Shown here in pieces: positions 10,960 to 22,225 of a stretch of DNA of 64,000 bases. The stretch is from Cryoendolithus antarcticus (Eukaryota > Ascomycota > Dothideomycetes > Cladosporiales > Cladosporiaceae). The notes beneath the pieces were generated by a model that was given only the letters and a program-made list of their open reading frames with translations, did not search any database and had not been told where the DNA came from. Position 1 is the stretch's first letter, and each line of letters starts with the position of its first letter. The DNA lies in the NCBI GenBank assembly GCA_002077065.1, contig NAJO01000011.1, forward strand, positions 767,001 to 831,000. The letters are read 5' to 3'. The position numbers and the translations under genes were made by a program.

Positions 10960-12338
10960 AAGGAGGAGATATGAGGCTTGTGGGAGAGCGCGTTTGCAAG
11001 AGCTGGATCTGGCGGAGATGTAGAGTTTGGTATATATTGCATATCACATTACATCACCCTTTCTGCATTCCATGTGCAGAGAAGACGAAGCATGCCACGG
11101 TCCTGAGAGTGCAAGCAAGACATCAATACGCGCAGAGAGCTCGGGTAGGCAGAGACATCAGCTACTTTGTTCGGTGACCTTAGCTTTTGCCTTTATGCAG
11201 CTTCCACCCATTTGAACGACGGGTCATGCCTCTACTGTAGGAGGGTTACGCGTGATGCGATAACAACAGTACGAATCTCATTCTAGTGTGCATCTGCCCC
11301 GGACCGACTCCTACACTACCAGATACTCACGATGTATCGTGCCGCTCCGTAGTATAGTCGGATGCACATCTGCAGTAGATCATCAGCTGCTTCGCGGCAT
11401 TGGTAAGGTACCTACCTATTTACGAACATAAGGTACTGTACATGTAGAGCTGGGCTTGACTGCACTCCACGAGCCAGTGACCCGAAGTCTCCCGACAAGC
11501 TCAAAGCGATACGATGTATAGTTGTCCACGTGCGACTTGTGCCAGGTTTCCGTATTATTCGTTATATCAGGCAACTCTTGACCGTACGGCAAAGGCGAAA
11601 CCCGGGACGAAAGTAAGATCACACTCTGTAGGGCGTACAACGTGACCACAGCAAGACCCTAAAGGAGCTCGTCAATGTGCTATCGATATCAGAGCGGGAA
11701 CGGTGACACGGGCTCGGGGACGGTGCGAATGCGAGAGCCTCTCTCCGTTCGGAGGCGTTCGCGGAATGGTGCCATTGAGATTGCTTTCAGGCAGCCAGAT
11801 AACTCTCCGTAGTGTCGCCTGAGCAGTTATGTCAGACGTCGTACCCTCCTGCCTGTACAGCCCATCGCGAACGCGAGCTTAGCCGTCTCTTGGTGAGCAG
11901 AATGTCTCCAGACGAGCATGCAGCATGAGCAATGTCACGATGCGCGCAGATGCTAATGACTCAACGCGACTCACGAGCGACTGTTCAAGCCAATCGCAAG
12001 CCCATGCGCCTCGGATGCTGCAGCTTCCGCCGGTTCTACCACCTTCCTAGGCCCACTTCCTAAAGGACGGCAACGGTGCATTCGTATCGGGGCGCATCGT
12101 GTTTTTAACGAGTTGCTCCGAGACGGCGCATACGTCCTGTATTAGGGCTGCGGTGTTTAGTCCTATCGCCATCATAGCATCATACCACTCCTTTTTGCTG
12201 TAACATATAGGTTGCAATCGTTCCCGTTGGTAAAAGCGGCTTGCTCTTTCTACACATTCCTTAGCAACCAGTCGTACCTACCTTGTCGACTGCACTTGAT
12301 TGTACACATTCACTTCGATCATCACGGGACCTGTCAAG
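10960..12338. other. Long intergenic region
   Basis: Nearly 1.4 kb with only short, non-conserved frames on both strands. The last few hundred bases should be the promoter of the MFS gene. No transposon ends, tRNA or repeats were recognised. Confidence 0.5.
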
Positions 12339-14235
12339 ATGGCACTCAAGGGCCTGTTCAGCAAGAAGGAGAAATCCTCGCCTGTTCCTCCCAAAGCAAC
12401 AGGCGGCGACGACACAACACTTGCGCCTAGCAGTTCGCCGTCGCTAGACAACGAGAAGATGGAGCCTACTGCAGAGACTACCACACGGCGCGCACAATCA
12501 GATATACCTGAATCGGATATGAATGCAGCAGAGAAGAAGATTGCCGGCATAGAAGCGGACGAAGAGGCAGCAGAGGAGGATAATACAGAGTACCCGAAGA
12601 AGATGCAACTCTTCCTCATAACGGTAGCACTGTGTTTGTCGGTCTTCTGTTTTGCGCTGGACAACACGATTATTGCGACGGCTATCCCGAAGATCACGGA
12701 TGAGTTCCATGCGATCAATGATGTCGGATGGTACGGTTCTGCGTACCTATTGACGACCTGTGCGTTTCAATTGATGTTTGGCAAATTTTACACGTTGGTC
12801 GCCTCGACTTGAAAAGTGTGGAAGGAAATGCAGCTGACCTCTCCACAGCTTCTTCAACATCAAGTACGTGTACTTGACCGCACTCCTGATTTTCGAGATC
12901 GGCAGTGCAGTATGCGGTGCTGCACCGAACAGCACAGCATTCATCATCGGTCGCGCAGTCGCTGGTCTTGGGTCTGCAGGCATCTTCAGCGGCGCGATTC
13001 TGATCGTAGCCAACACTGTGCCTCTTCGCCAAAGACCGACATACACCGGTGGCATCGGAGCCATGTACGGTCTCGCATCCGTCGCCGGACCTCTCATGGG
13101 CGGTGCCTTCACCGACCGCGTGACCTGGCGCTTATGCTTCTACATCAACTTACCTCTGGGCTTCATTACCTGCGTCTTCATTTGGTTCTTCTACAATCCA
13201 TCCTCCAACGCCCAGGCTAAGAAGCTTGCCGAGGGTAGCCTTATGTCGAAGATCCAGCAGTTCGACATCTTCGGAACGATAGTCTTCTTGCCCATGATTG
13301 TCTGCCTGCTTCTTGCTCTGCAATGGGGCGGATCGAAGTACGCCTGGAAGAGCGGTCGCATCATCGCGCTGCTTGTAATCTTCGCTCTGCTGCTGATAGT
13401 CTTCTGCGGCATCCAGCTCTGGAAGAAGGACCACGCCACCGTGCCGCCGCGCATCATCAAGCAGAGAACAGTCGCAGCTGGTGCCTGGTTCGGCGCGATG
13501 GTCGGCGCATCGTTCTTCTCCTTCGTGTACTACCTTCCCATCTGGTTAGTAATCCCCAGATCCCAACCTCACCTTTAACCCCACTAACCACGCACCAGGT
13601 TCCAAGCCATCAAAGGCGCATCCGCCGTGCAATCCGGCATCATGAACCTCCCTCTGATCCTCGGTCTCGTCATCATCTCCGTGATAGCAGGCGGCCTTGT
13701 CACAGCCCTAGGTTACTACACGCCCTTTGTCATCGCCTCCGCAGTCGTCATGTCCATCGGCGCCGGTATGCTCACAACGCTGAAAGTGGACACCAACCAC
13801 TCCGCTTGGATCGGCTACCAAGCGCTATTCGGTATCGGTGTGGGAATGGGTATGCAGCAGACTCTCATCGCCGTTCAGACTGTCCTACCAAAGGCCGATG
13901 TGCCCATTGGTACTGCCATCGCAATGTTCAGCCAAACCCTCGGCGGCGCGCTCTTCATCAGCGTAGCACAGAACGTGTTTACCAACTCGCTGCTCAAGAA
14001 CGTCATTGCCGCTGCTCCTAGTCTGGACACGGCTAAGATCTTGTCAACCGGTGCGACGAACTTGAAGAACGCTGTGCCCATTGAGCTCCTACCCGCGGTA
14101 CAAATGGCTTACAACAACGCATTGCGCGACACCTTTTATGTTGGTGTTGCGACGGCTGTGGCGAGTATTCTTGGCGCGGTGATGTTTGAGTGGAAGAGTG
14201 TGAAGGGGAAGAAGATTGAGATGACGGCTGCGTAG
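12339..14235 (+). CDS. MFS drug efflux transporter, DHA2 (14-TMS) family
   Basis: Exons are 12339..12793, 12849..13544 and 13599..14235, giving 595 aa. Introns are 55 and 54 nt, the second with a clear branch CCACTAACC. The long hydrophilic N-terminus is Ser/Thr/Glu-rich and cytosolic. Then comes TMS1 with the DHA2 signature [14 protein letters not shown], motif-C-like [31 protein letters not shown] and a run of further membrane segments consistent with 14. Fungal relatives export toxic compounds or secondary metabolites at the plasma membrane by proton antiport. The substrate cannot be read from sequence. The start ATG is in AAGATGGCA. The neighbouring gamma-glutamyltransferase and ABCC genes make a detoxification setting plausible, but no biosynthetic core gene is in view. 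Confidence 0.92.
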
Positions 14236-14860
14236 AAGGCAGGAAGAGTGTTTGGGTTGGGATTGATTGAGTAAGATACCCTTGTTGGTGGCGCATCAGC
14301 GAATGGAGTTCCGGGGATTTCTGGCCCTTGGGGCCCAGGCGGGTCAGCCTCGTGGGGGCTGTTATAGAGCATAGAGGCATGATCTCCCATCTGGAAGGAG
14401 TAATAGATAGGAATATCGGCAGAATATAGATATATACTGCTCTACTCTACTTCGGCCGTCGTGCAGATATTCAGAACTACTCCAGGAGTGCCTACCGTAG
14501 GACGGCCCTGGAATTTGAGTTGCAGGGAGTTTGGCTGTAGTTGTGCTGGAACACTCAAGGTGTCATTACACGCTGCACCTCCCTGCTTGTCCAACAGTCC
14601 GAAAAGACGATCATGCTCCCATTAGCGTCCTCGCGATACCCGACGACTGTAATGTCGAGCTGCGGGAGTGCGGACTTCAAAGCAACGATCCCAAAACGTC
14701 TCCTGGCACCCACGTTTAGAAAGCGGCAGTGTCACAGTCGATGGCGCGAGCATAGTAATACAGGAGCTTTGCACTTTCCGGAGGCGTGGAGGTATGCACA
14801 CAATCATGTTCATCACTCATTACTAGGTAGGTAGCCTCTACTAATCACCACACAACCACC
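14236..14860. other. Convergent intergenic region
   Basis: 3' space between the MFS gene (+) and gamma-glutamyltransferase (-). A TATATA-like stretch is present near 14430. No gene is supported. Confidence 0.5.
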
Positions 14861-16564
14861 TCACGCAGCAAACCCTCCGCTGTTCACCTGCCTAGGCTCT
14901 CCAGCAGCCTCAAAAGTCCCATTCACCAGCCTCCTCAAACTCTGCGCCGTGCTTCCCCCAGGAGCCGTCCACGTAACATTATGCCCCTTAGCCTTCATAA
15001 ACGCCACCGTCTCATTATTATAAGCATACTCAAAGCTCACCTGGTTCGGCGTCAACTGATCATGCAGTCTCGGTGCCGCCAGCGCTTCCGGCGCGGTTGC
15101 ATTCTGGTCGAGCACGTGCCAGAGATTCTGCAGCACGGCTGTGATGATGCGAGACCCGCCGGCAGAGGAGACGACGAAGTAGAGACTGCCATCGGAGGAG
15201 TGCTCGACTATGGAAGGCGAGATTGAGGACAAGGGCCGCTTGCCAGGACGGATATAGTTTGCTGGAGAGGGGATGTAGCCGAAGGCGTTGCTGGCGCCGG
15301 GTATGGAGAAGTCGTTCATTTCGTTGTTTAGGATTACGCCGGTTTCGGGGACCATGATGTGGCTGCCGAAGAGGAGGTTTACGGTTGTTGTGAGCGAGAC
15401 GGCCATGCCTGAGGCGTCGGCTGTCACGACTGCGGAAGTGCCGTTCGTGGGTAAGGACTCGAACCCAGAGGGATCGTAGGCGGAAGTGTTGAGGGTTGAT
15501 GCGTCGGAGATCTTAGCACGTACTGCGGCGATCGTGGCGGGTGAGAGCATGGCGGCTTGGTACACATCTAGCCCTGGGACGAAGAGCGGATCGCCTAGCT
15601 CGCTTCGCTGCCCGTAGGCGAATCTCAGGGCTTCGTCGAATCGGTGGGTTGAGATGTTCAGGGTTGAGGCCCAGCCGATGTCAGGATAGGTTTCGATGAT
15701 CTTCATTACTGACATTGCCACGATCCCTGAGGACGGGGCGCTGCAGCTATGAATATTGTAGTCACGGTAGGTGATAGCTGCTGGGGCGCGGATGGCGACT
15801 GCGTAGTGCTTGAGGTCGGCCAAGGACATGGTGCCGTTTGTGGCCTGGATCGTTTTTATAGTTGTCGCGGCAATGGCGCCGTTGTAGAAAGCATCTGCAC
15901 CGTGATTGGCGATCCTCTCGAGTGTGTCGGCGTATCGCTTGCGGGTGATTGTCTCATTCTGTGTCAGGAGTTTACCCTCCGGGGCGAAGTCGAGAGCCCA
16001 TGTCGGGTCGTTCACGAGGAAGTTGTCTATGCCCGCTACTGCAGAAGCCATGTATCTAACAAGGTCGGCCGTAACTGGGAACCCATATCGGGCCACGTTG
16101 ACGGCCGGCATGACAAGTGACTTCCATGATTTGGTGCCATAGTTGCGATGCAGTCGCTCAAGCCCTCTCAGCTCGCCAGGGACACCACTCGCGAGCCCAC
16201 TGTAGATACTGCTGTTGATGTTGTTGACGTACATGTCCTGGAACGCAGCTGCGGGAGCCGTTTCTCGGAAGTCGATGAACTCATATGAGCCATTGGAGGA
16301 CCGCACTAGCATGAACCCGCCCCCACCGATGCCAGAGTGATACATGCCAATCACGCCCACGCATAGGACTGTGGCCACGGCGCTGTCGGCGGCATTGCCA
16401 CCCTGCTTCAGTACATCCGTGCCAATGTTGCTGCAGATCGAGCTTTCTGAGGCGACAGCGCCTAGCTTGTCATCTGAGTGGTAGCCATGATGTGGTCGTC
16501 CCGGTGAGGCCACGATCTGAGACGCCAGCGAAAGAAGGATAGGCCAGTGGCGTAACGAATACAT
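14861..16564 (-). CDS. Gamma-glutamyltransferase, secreted or membrane-anchored
   Basis: Single-exon gene, 567 aa, starting at ATG 16564. The N-terminus is a hydrophobic signal or anchor (MYSLRHWPILLSLASQIVAS). Family features are ICSNIGTDVLKQGGNAADSAVA, GIGGGGF, the autoprocessing site NGTSAVV with the nucleophile Thr at residue 376, and VNLLFGSHIMVPETGVILNNEMNDFS. SSISPSIV and SAGGSRIITAVLQ occupy the small-subunit region. The proenzyme cleaves itself before Thr376 into large and small subunits. It then removes the gamma-glutamyl group from glutathione and glutathione conjugates. It lies between two exporters, the DHA2 pump and the ABCC pump, consistent with glutathione-conjugate turnover (inference). 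All key residues appear present. Confidence 0.92.
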   Translation of the reverse strand: MYSLRHWPILLSLASQIVASPGRPHHGYHSDDKLGAVASESSICSNIGTDVLKQGGNAADSAVATVLCVGVIGMYHSGIGGGGFMLVRSSNGSYEFIDFRETAPAAAFQDMYVNNINSSIYSGLASGVPGELRGLERLHRNYGTKSWKSLVMPAVNVARYGFPVTADLVRYMASAVAGIDNFLVNDPTWALDFAPEGKLLTQNETITRKRYADTLERIANHGADAFYNGAIAATTIKTIQATNGTMSLADLKHYAVAIRAPAAITYRDYNIHSCSAPSSGIVAMSVMKIIETYPDIGWASTLNISTHRFDEALRFAYGQRSELGDPLFVPGLDVYQAAMLSPATIAAVRAKISDASTLNTSAYDPSGFESLPTNGTSAVVTADASGMAVSLTTTVNLLFGSHIMVPETGVILNNEMNDFSIPGASNAFGYIPSPANYIRPGKRPLSSISPSIVEHSSDGSLYFVVSSAGGSRIITAVLQNLWHVLDQNATAPEALAAPRLHDQLTPNQVSFEYAYNNETVAFMKAKGHNVTWTAPGGSTAQSLRRLVNGTFEAAGEPRQVNSGGFAA

Positions 16565-17240
16565 GCTGACGGGTAGAGATGCTTCTTACAACGCACTTAC
16601 AGTAGTATCGAGCAGCAGTAATACCAGTCGTTCAAGCGCTTCACTCAAGTGATTGAGTGAGAAGATGCGCAACGTCACTTCCATGGTGATCTACCTTTAC
16701 TCCGCTCCTGTGCAGGAAGGCAGGATGATGCCATGCAATTAGACTTCTCGCGAGAAAGCCAATTCATCACTAGCGGCAATGGCTTTTGACGTGATCGCAG
16801 CGACAGATCAAGCGATCGACATCAGTTGATGCAGTTCCATTGTATCAACGTAAATACCGAGGACTGTCATGAGACGACAGGCAACATGGTGCAACACGCG
16901 GCCGCGCAGTGCCAAGAGATACCGCGATTGGCCTCGCCTTGCATTGGGAGGCCATGCATCCTTCGCGTGGCCTGAACTCCGAGATCCAAACACCGCATTC
17001 TCGAATTGGCAGTTGATGTATGTAGCCTAAGGCCCCTTCAGGGAGTACAGACCGTCGCCACGACGCAGCGAAGACTCAACATCTGCACTGCTACGCGTCT
17101 TGAAGCGCTACATCGAGCATCTCATGCAGGCGCCAGCATTGTTCCGTTAACAAGAAAGATTCGACGTCCCGATGAGCTAAGGTCGCGGATCCAGCACAAT
17201 CATTCCCAGGAACGAGGGAGCACTCAAAAGGAACGCCGAC
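16565..17240. other. Divergent promoter region, GGT / ABC transporter
   Basis: 676 bp separate the divergent gamma-glutamyltransferase (-) and ABCC transporter (+) starts, so the region should carry both promoters. TTGAGTGA and AAGTGATTGAGTG motifs cluster around 16640-16660. No gene is recognised. Confidence 0.45.
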
Positions 17241-20200
17241 ATGCAATGCTACACAAAAGACGACGACTTATTTGGACCCCAGGTGCAAGGTTGCCGAAGC
17301 GGCTTCGACTTTACACTTCTCTTCGAGCAATCGGTCTTCCAGATCGCGCCTTGTGCGCTACTACTGGTGTCAATCCCGGTCAGAGCTGCTTATCTTCGCA
17401 GACAGAATGTCAAGACACTCAAGACGTCCATGGCTACGGCCAAGTTGGCCGCGATCGCTCTGCTCGCGGTTACCCAACTTGCACTCCTGATAGTCTGGGC
17501 GGTCACACCTGTACTACCCACTCGGGCATCTATACCAGCAGCGACTTTGTCCTTCCTAGCGTCTCTAGCCCTCTTGTTCCTGTCGTCCATAGAGCACAGC
17601 CGTTCGGTCCGGCCCAGCGCCGTCATAAACCTCTACCTCTTCGGATCACTGATACTTGACATACCGCAAGCTCGCACCCTGTGGCTGCGTTCTGGACCTC
17701 GAAGCTTGCCAGGTGTGTTCACGGCAGGCGTCGCCGCTAAGACCGTCAGTCTTCTCCTTGAGGCGCGTAGCAAGCGACGCTCTCTTTTCCAGCCTTACCG
17801 ACTCCTTGCTCCGGAAGCCCTCGTCAGCCTCTACGACCAGGCTGTACTCTGGTGGCTGATTCCACTCTTCAAGTCTGGTTTTCGAGGGATCATCTCGATC
17901 GAGAGTCTGTACCCTGTGGATACGTCTCTGTCTTCCGATGATGTTGATCAAAGGTCCCAGCGCGTCTGGAACACCCGCGTCGCCCTGGACAAGACGTCGT
18001 TGCTGTGGACACTGCTACAGCAGTACAGATGGAGCATCGTAGTTCTGATGTTGCCTCGCTACGCGCTGAGTGCCTTTCGCATGTCTCAACCATTACTCAT
18101 CCATCGTATTACCAGCGTACTCGCGAAACGGGCTGATGGGAATAGCATCGACCAGGGTCGGGGACTAATAGGCGCCACAGCTTTAATCTACTGCGGGATC
18201 GCGCTATGTACAGCGATCTACAAGAGACTTTTGCACAGATTCACTACCAAGCTGCGCGGTACACTGTTGACATCATTATACCGGCAGACGCTACAACTAC
18301 CAGCTGATGTATTGAGTGATGATGCCGTTCTTACGCTGTAAGTCAGACACTCATAGCTAGGTCCTGTGCGGTAACTCGTCATGTCGCGTGAGCGCGGCGC
18401 TACTGAAATGCGCTGACTATGGCCACTAGAGTGAACACCGATATCCAGCGCATCACAACGAGCATGGCGATGATCGACAACCTCTTTGCTGCGCCTGCTG
18501 AGGTTGCAGTCGCGGTTTTCCTACTGAATCGACAGACCGGTGTGTCATGCATAGCACCTATCGCTCTCTCACTCCTAATCAGCGGCATCTCCTTCGCCAC
18601 CAGTACAGTAGCGATACCTTACCAGAAAAAATGGCTAAAGGCAGTCTCCGAGAGGGTAAGTTACACTGCTGCAGTACTCGGCTTCCCGAAAGGGTTTAAG
18701 ATGCTTGGCCTCACGGAGCACTTGAGTGCAGAAATCCAGGCCTTGCGGGTGAAGGAGCTGGATGACTATGCAAGCTTTCGGAAGTTTTCTGTGTGGCGCA
18801 ATGTCTTCGGTGAGTGATCTTTCTTCTGTTTCCAGGCATCGAGGTTTCGATGCTGCAAGTCCCTTGCACTGCAATTGGTCTTGCCCTATGGCTACGCCGT
18901 TACAACAAGGCAGGCGTCTGGTCGAAGCTTGCTCCGCTGTAACCAAGATCTGCTGAGGTATTAGACTTCGTGTCACCCTACCCTCGGAGTGCGGTCGATC
19001 AACGCTAGTTGCTCGAGCGGGCTTTGCTGAAAAGGTGTCATGACTTTGGGGAGTGCGCGCGAAGTGGGTGCCACTAACAACATGCGCCGGTACTGATTTA
19101 CGATGTCCATGCAGGAGGTCTACCGGAGCTATTCTCGGGTCCAGTGGCCCTCATGATGTACACCCAGATCAACGGCACTTCCGCACTGACGCAAACTCGA
19201 GCATTCACGACCTTGTCACTCCTAAATCTGCTGGCAGCTCCAGTCGAGCAACTCATCCACGTTATACCCCAAGTACAGACAGCTCTGGCGAGCGTACAGC
19301 GTATCGAAGCTTTCCTGCTCCAGAGGAGCGCAACGAGTCTCCTCCTGACTAAAGATGCATTGTCTCATATGGGTCACTCAGGTGTTGACCATGATGATGT
19401 AGCCCACGACGGCAACGCCATAGAGCTTTCGGTACTGGCAAAGCAGTCGGATACTCAAGATCGCAAAGCACACGTCACACTCGCAGATGTGACAATTCGT
19501 CTAGGGGACAAGCAACGACATATTCTGCGCAACATAGATCTAAAGCTAGCAGCAGACAGTCTGACCGTTGTCACTGGACCTGTGGGTAGCGGCAAGTCCA
19601 CGCTTCTACGTACTATCCTCGGCGAGCTACCGATCACTTCCGGTCGACGAACGATTGCAAGCGGTAGCGTGGAATTCGCCTACTGCGCGCAGACACCATG
19701 GCTGCCGAACGGGAGTGTGAAGGACCTGATTATCAGCTGCAGTCAGCCTGACGAGGTCTTCCTCGATGCGGTTGTGCATGCATGCGCACTCGACAAGGAT
19801 GTCAATTCGTTCCCTCAGGGTGTAGGTACCATGATTGGCACGAAGGGACTCTCGCTCAGTGGCGGACAGCGTCAAAGACTAGCGTTGGCGCGAGCGGTCT
19901 TTTCTCGCAAGTCTTGTATTTTGGTGGACGACGCTTTAAGTGGTCTCGACGCCACGACGTCCCGACATGTTTTCGATAGGCTGTTCGGCCAACACGGGCT
20001 ATGCAAACTGCACGGGATGACCGTCATCCTGACCAGTCATGCCCCTATTGTTGCCAGCCAGGCAGATCATATTGTGGCACTCAACAGCAGCGGTCATATC
20101 GCCAAACAAGGCTCTTTCGAAGAGCTCTTGCATACACCGGGATATATCAGTGAACTCATAGCTGATAGCAAGGACGTCGAAAGTAGCCGAGCAGTGGAGG

Positions 20201-22139
20201 ACGTCAAGGCGGACTTTTCGAGACCGGCTGCCGGAGCTGGCGCTGAACCCTCGGATCTTCAACAGGACCTGGCCAGGAGGACTGGTGACACGGCAGTCTA
20301 TGGCTACTACGCACGCTCGATCGGCTGGTATTACAGTATCATCCTGATAGTCACCGTTCTGCTGTACGCGGTACCATTCATCTTCTCTAGCGTGTGGGTG
20401 AGCTGGTGGGCAGCTGACGCGACGGGGATGGGTCCTATTGCCCTACCGCTATGGGCCTGGCTTGCCATCTACTTTGCTTTCCCTACGGTGGCTAGCGTCA
20501 GCGTGGGATACCATATCTGGGTCTTCCTTGTCGACGTTGTGCCACGGAGCTCGGGCAGGCTGCATCAGCAATTGCTCCACGCCGTGATGAATGCTCCGTA
20601 TTCGATGTTCGTCGAGACCGATACCGGAGTCATACTGAATAGGTAAGTGTCGATCGTGATGAAGCTAATCCCATCAATGGGAACAACAAGGTGACTTTGC
20701 TCGGGTCGCAGGCAGAAGAACGGCTTGCTTTCCCTTTAGCCCTGCCCACATCAAGTGACTAATAATCGACTTATAGATTCTCCAACGACATGACACTGAT
20801 AGAACTCGATCTCGTCGGTGCAGTGTTGCAGACGATATCAGGCGTTGTGTTTGCCATCGGTAGCAGCATCCTGATTGTCCTTGGCTCGAAGTACGCCGCA
20901 GCAATGATGCCGTTGCTTATAGGTGCGGTGTACATCCTGCAGAAAGTGTACCTCCGCACTTCGCGACAAATGCGCTTCATGGATCTCGAGGCTCTCGCAC
21001 CACTCATGACCCACGTGCAAGAGACTGTAGCAGGTGTAGCCACCATCCGAGCATACGGCTGGGCGCGAAACTTCCACACTAAGTGCAAGGAGCTTCTGGA
21101 CAGCTCGCAGCGGGCCTTTTACCTCATGCTCTGCATTCAGCGGTGGCTTGGTCTTGTGCTGGACCTTCTGACAGCAGCTGTCGCCACAGTGGTCGTCGCT
21201 CTGGCCATGGAACTTCGGGATAGCGCTTCCTCTGCATCTATCGGTATTTCGCTGCTCCAGATTCTCAGCTTCAACTTCTATCTGACCGGCCTGATCAACG
21301 CGTGGACTAATCTGGAGACATCGCTGGGAGCGGTCGCACGGATCAAGAACTTCGAGGCCACTACGAGGTCTGAGCACCTACCCGAGGAAAGCCGTCAGAC
21401 AGATCAGCAGTGGCCGGCAAAGGGCCAACTCACTATCTCTAACTTGAGTGCACGTTATAGCCCCAGTGGGGACAACGTCATCCACGATATCGCACTGTCC
21501 ATTCCAGCAGGCTCGAAGGTGGGTGTATGTGGCCGCAGCGGCAGTGGCAAGTCATCTCTGCTCCTTACCATACTACGCCTTCTCGACACGCCCACGGGTA
21601 GCATCATGGTAGACGGTGCCGATCTTGCCACGCTCCCACGTCAGACGGTACGCTCCAGGATCGCAGCTCTGCCTCAAGAGTCCATCCTCATACCCGGCAC
21701 CATTCGCGCCAACCTTGATCCTCTGGGCTCAGCCACTGACGCCGAGCTCGAGTCCGCCCTAGCGAACGCAGGCATACTCGGATCTATCTCCCTGGCTGGT
21801 GGTCTTGGAAGCTCCATGTCCGCCTTAGCGCTTTCACACGGCCAGATGCAGCTCTTCGCCGTGGCACGTACGCTACTTCGTCCCTCCAAGCTACTAGTCC
21901 TGGACGAGATGACGAGTTCAGTTGATGCAGCCACAGAGATGAAGGTCATGGACGTTATTCATGAGGGGTTTGAGGGGTCCACCATCATCGCCGTGGCGCA
22001 CAGGCTGCAGACGATTGTAGGGTATGACATGATCGTCGTGATGGATGCTGGGAGGATCGTGGAGGTCGGCAAGCCGCGAGAGCTGCTCAAGAAAGAGGGA
22101 GGGAGCTTTAGGGAGATGTGGGAGCGTAGTGGACATTGA
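17241..22139 (+). CDS. ABCC (MRP-type) multidrug-resistance ABC transporter
   Basis: Exons are 17241..18337, 18430..18809, 19115..20642 and 20777..22139, giving 1455 aa with every junction in frame. Introns are 92, 305 and 134 nt. Order is N-terminal TMD0-like hydrophobic segments, TMD1, NBD1, TMD2, NBD2. NBD1 has Walker A GPVGSGKST, signature LSGGQRQRLALARA and Walker B ILVDDALSGLDA, where Asp replaces the catalytic Glu as is usual in ABCC NBD1. NBD2 has GRSGSGKSSL, LVLDEMTSSVDAAT with the Glu present, and a divergent signature LSHGQMQLFAVAR. Members export glutathione, glucuronide or other amphipathic conjugates, at the vacuole or plasma membrane. Intron 2 is unusually long and holds a small hairpin. 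The divergent neighbour is gamma-glutamyltransferase. Substrate unknown. Confidence 0.92.
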
Positions 22140-22225
22140 GATGATCTCGTGCTGTTGCCGTGGTGCATATCAGGAGCTGAATAGTATCCGATTAAAGGGT
22201 AGATGGACGGACATGCTACAAATTT

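Noticed and set aside
18810..19114. An extra coding exon inside the long ABCC intron
   Set aside because: A first mini-intron would be only 26 nt and the inner sequence has no transporter homology, while direct joining 18809/19115 gives the expected protein.
12339..22139. Secondary-metabolite gene cluster around the MFS and ABC transporters
   Set aside because: No polyketide synthase, NRPS, terpene synthase or cluster regulator is present in the window.
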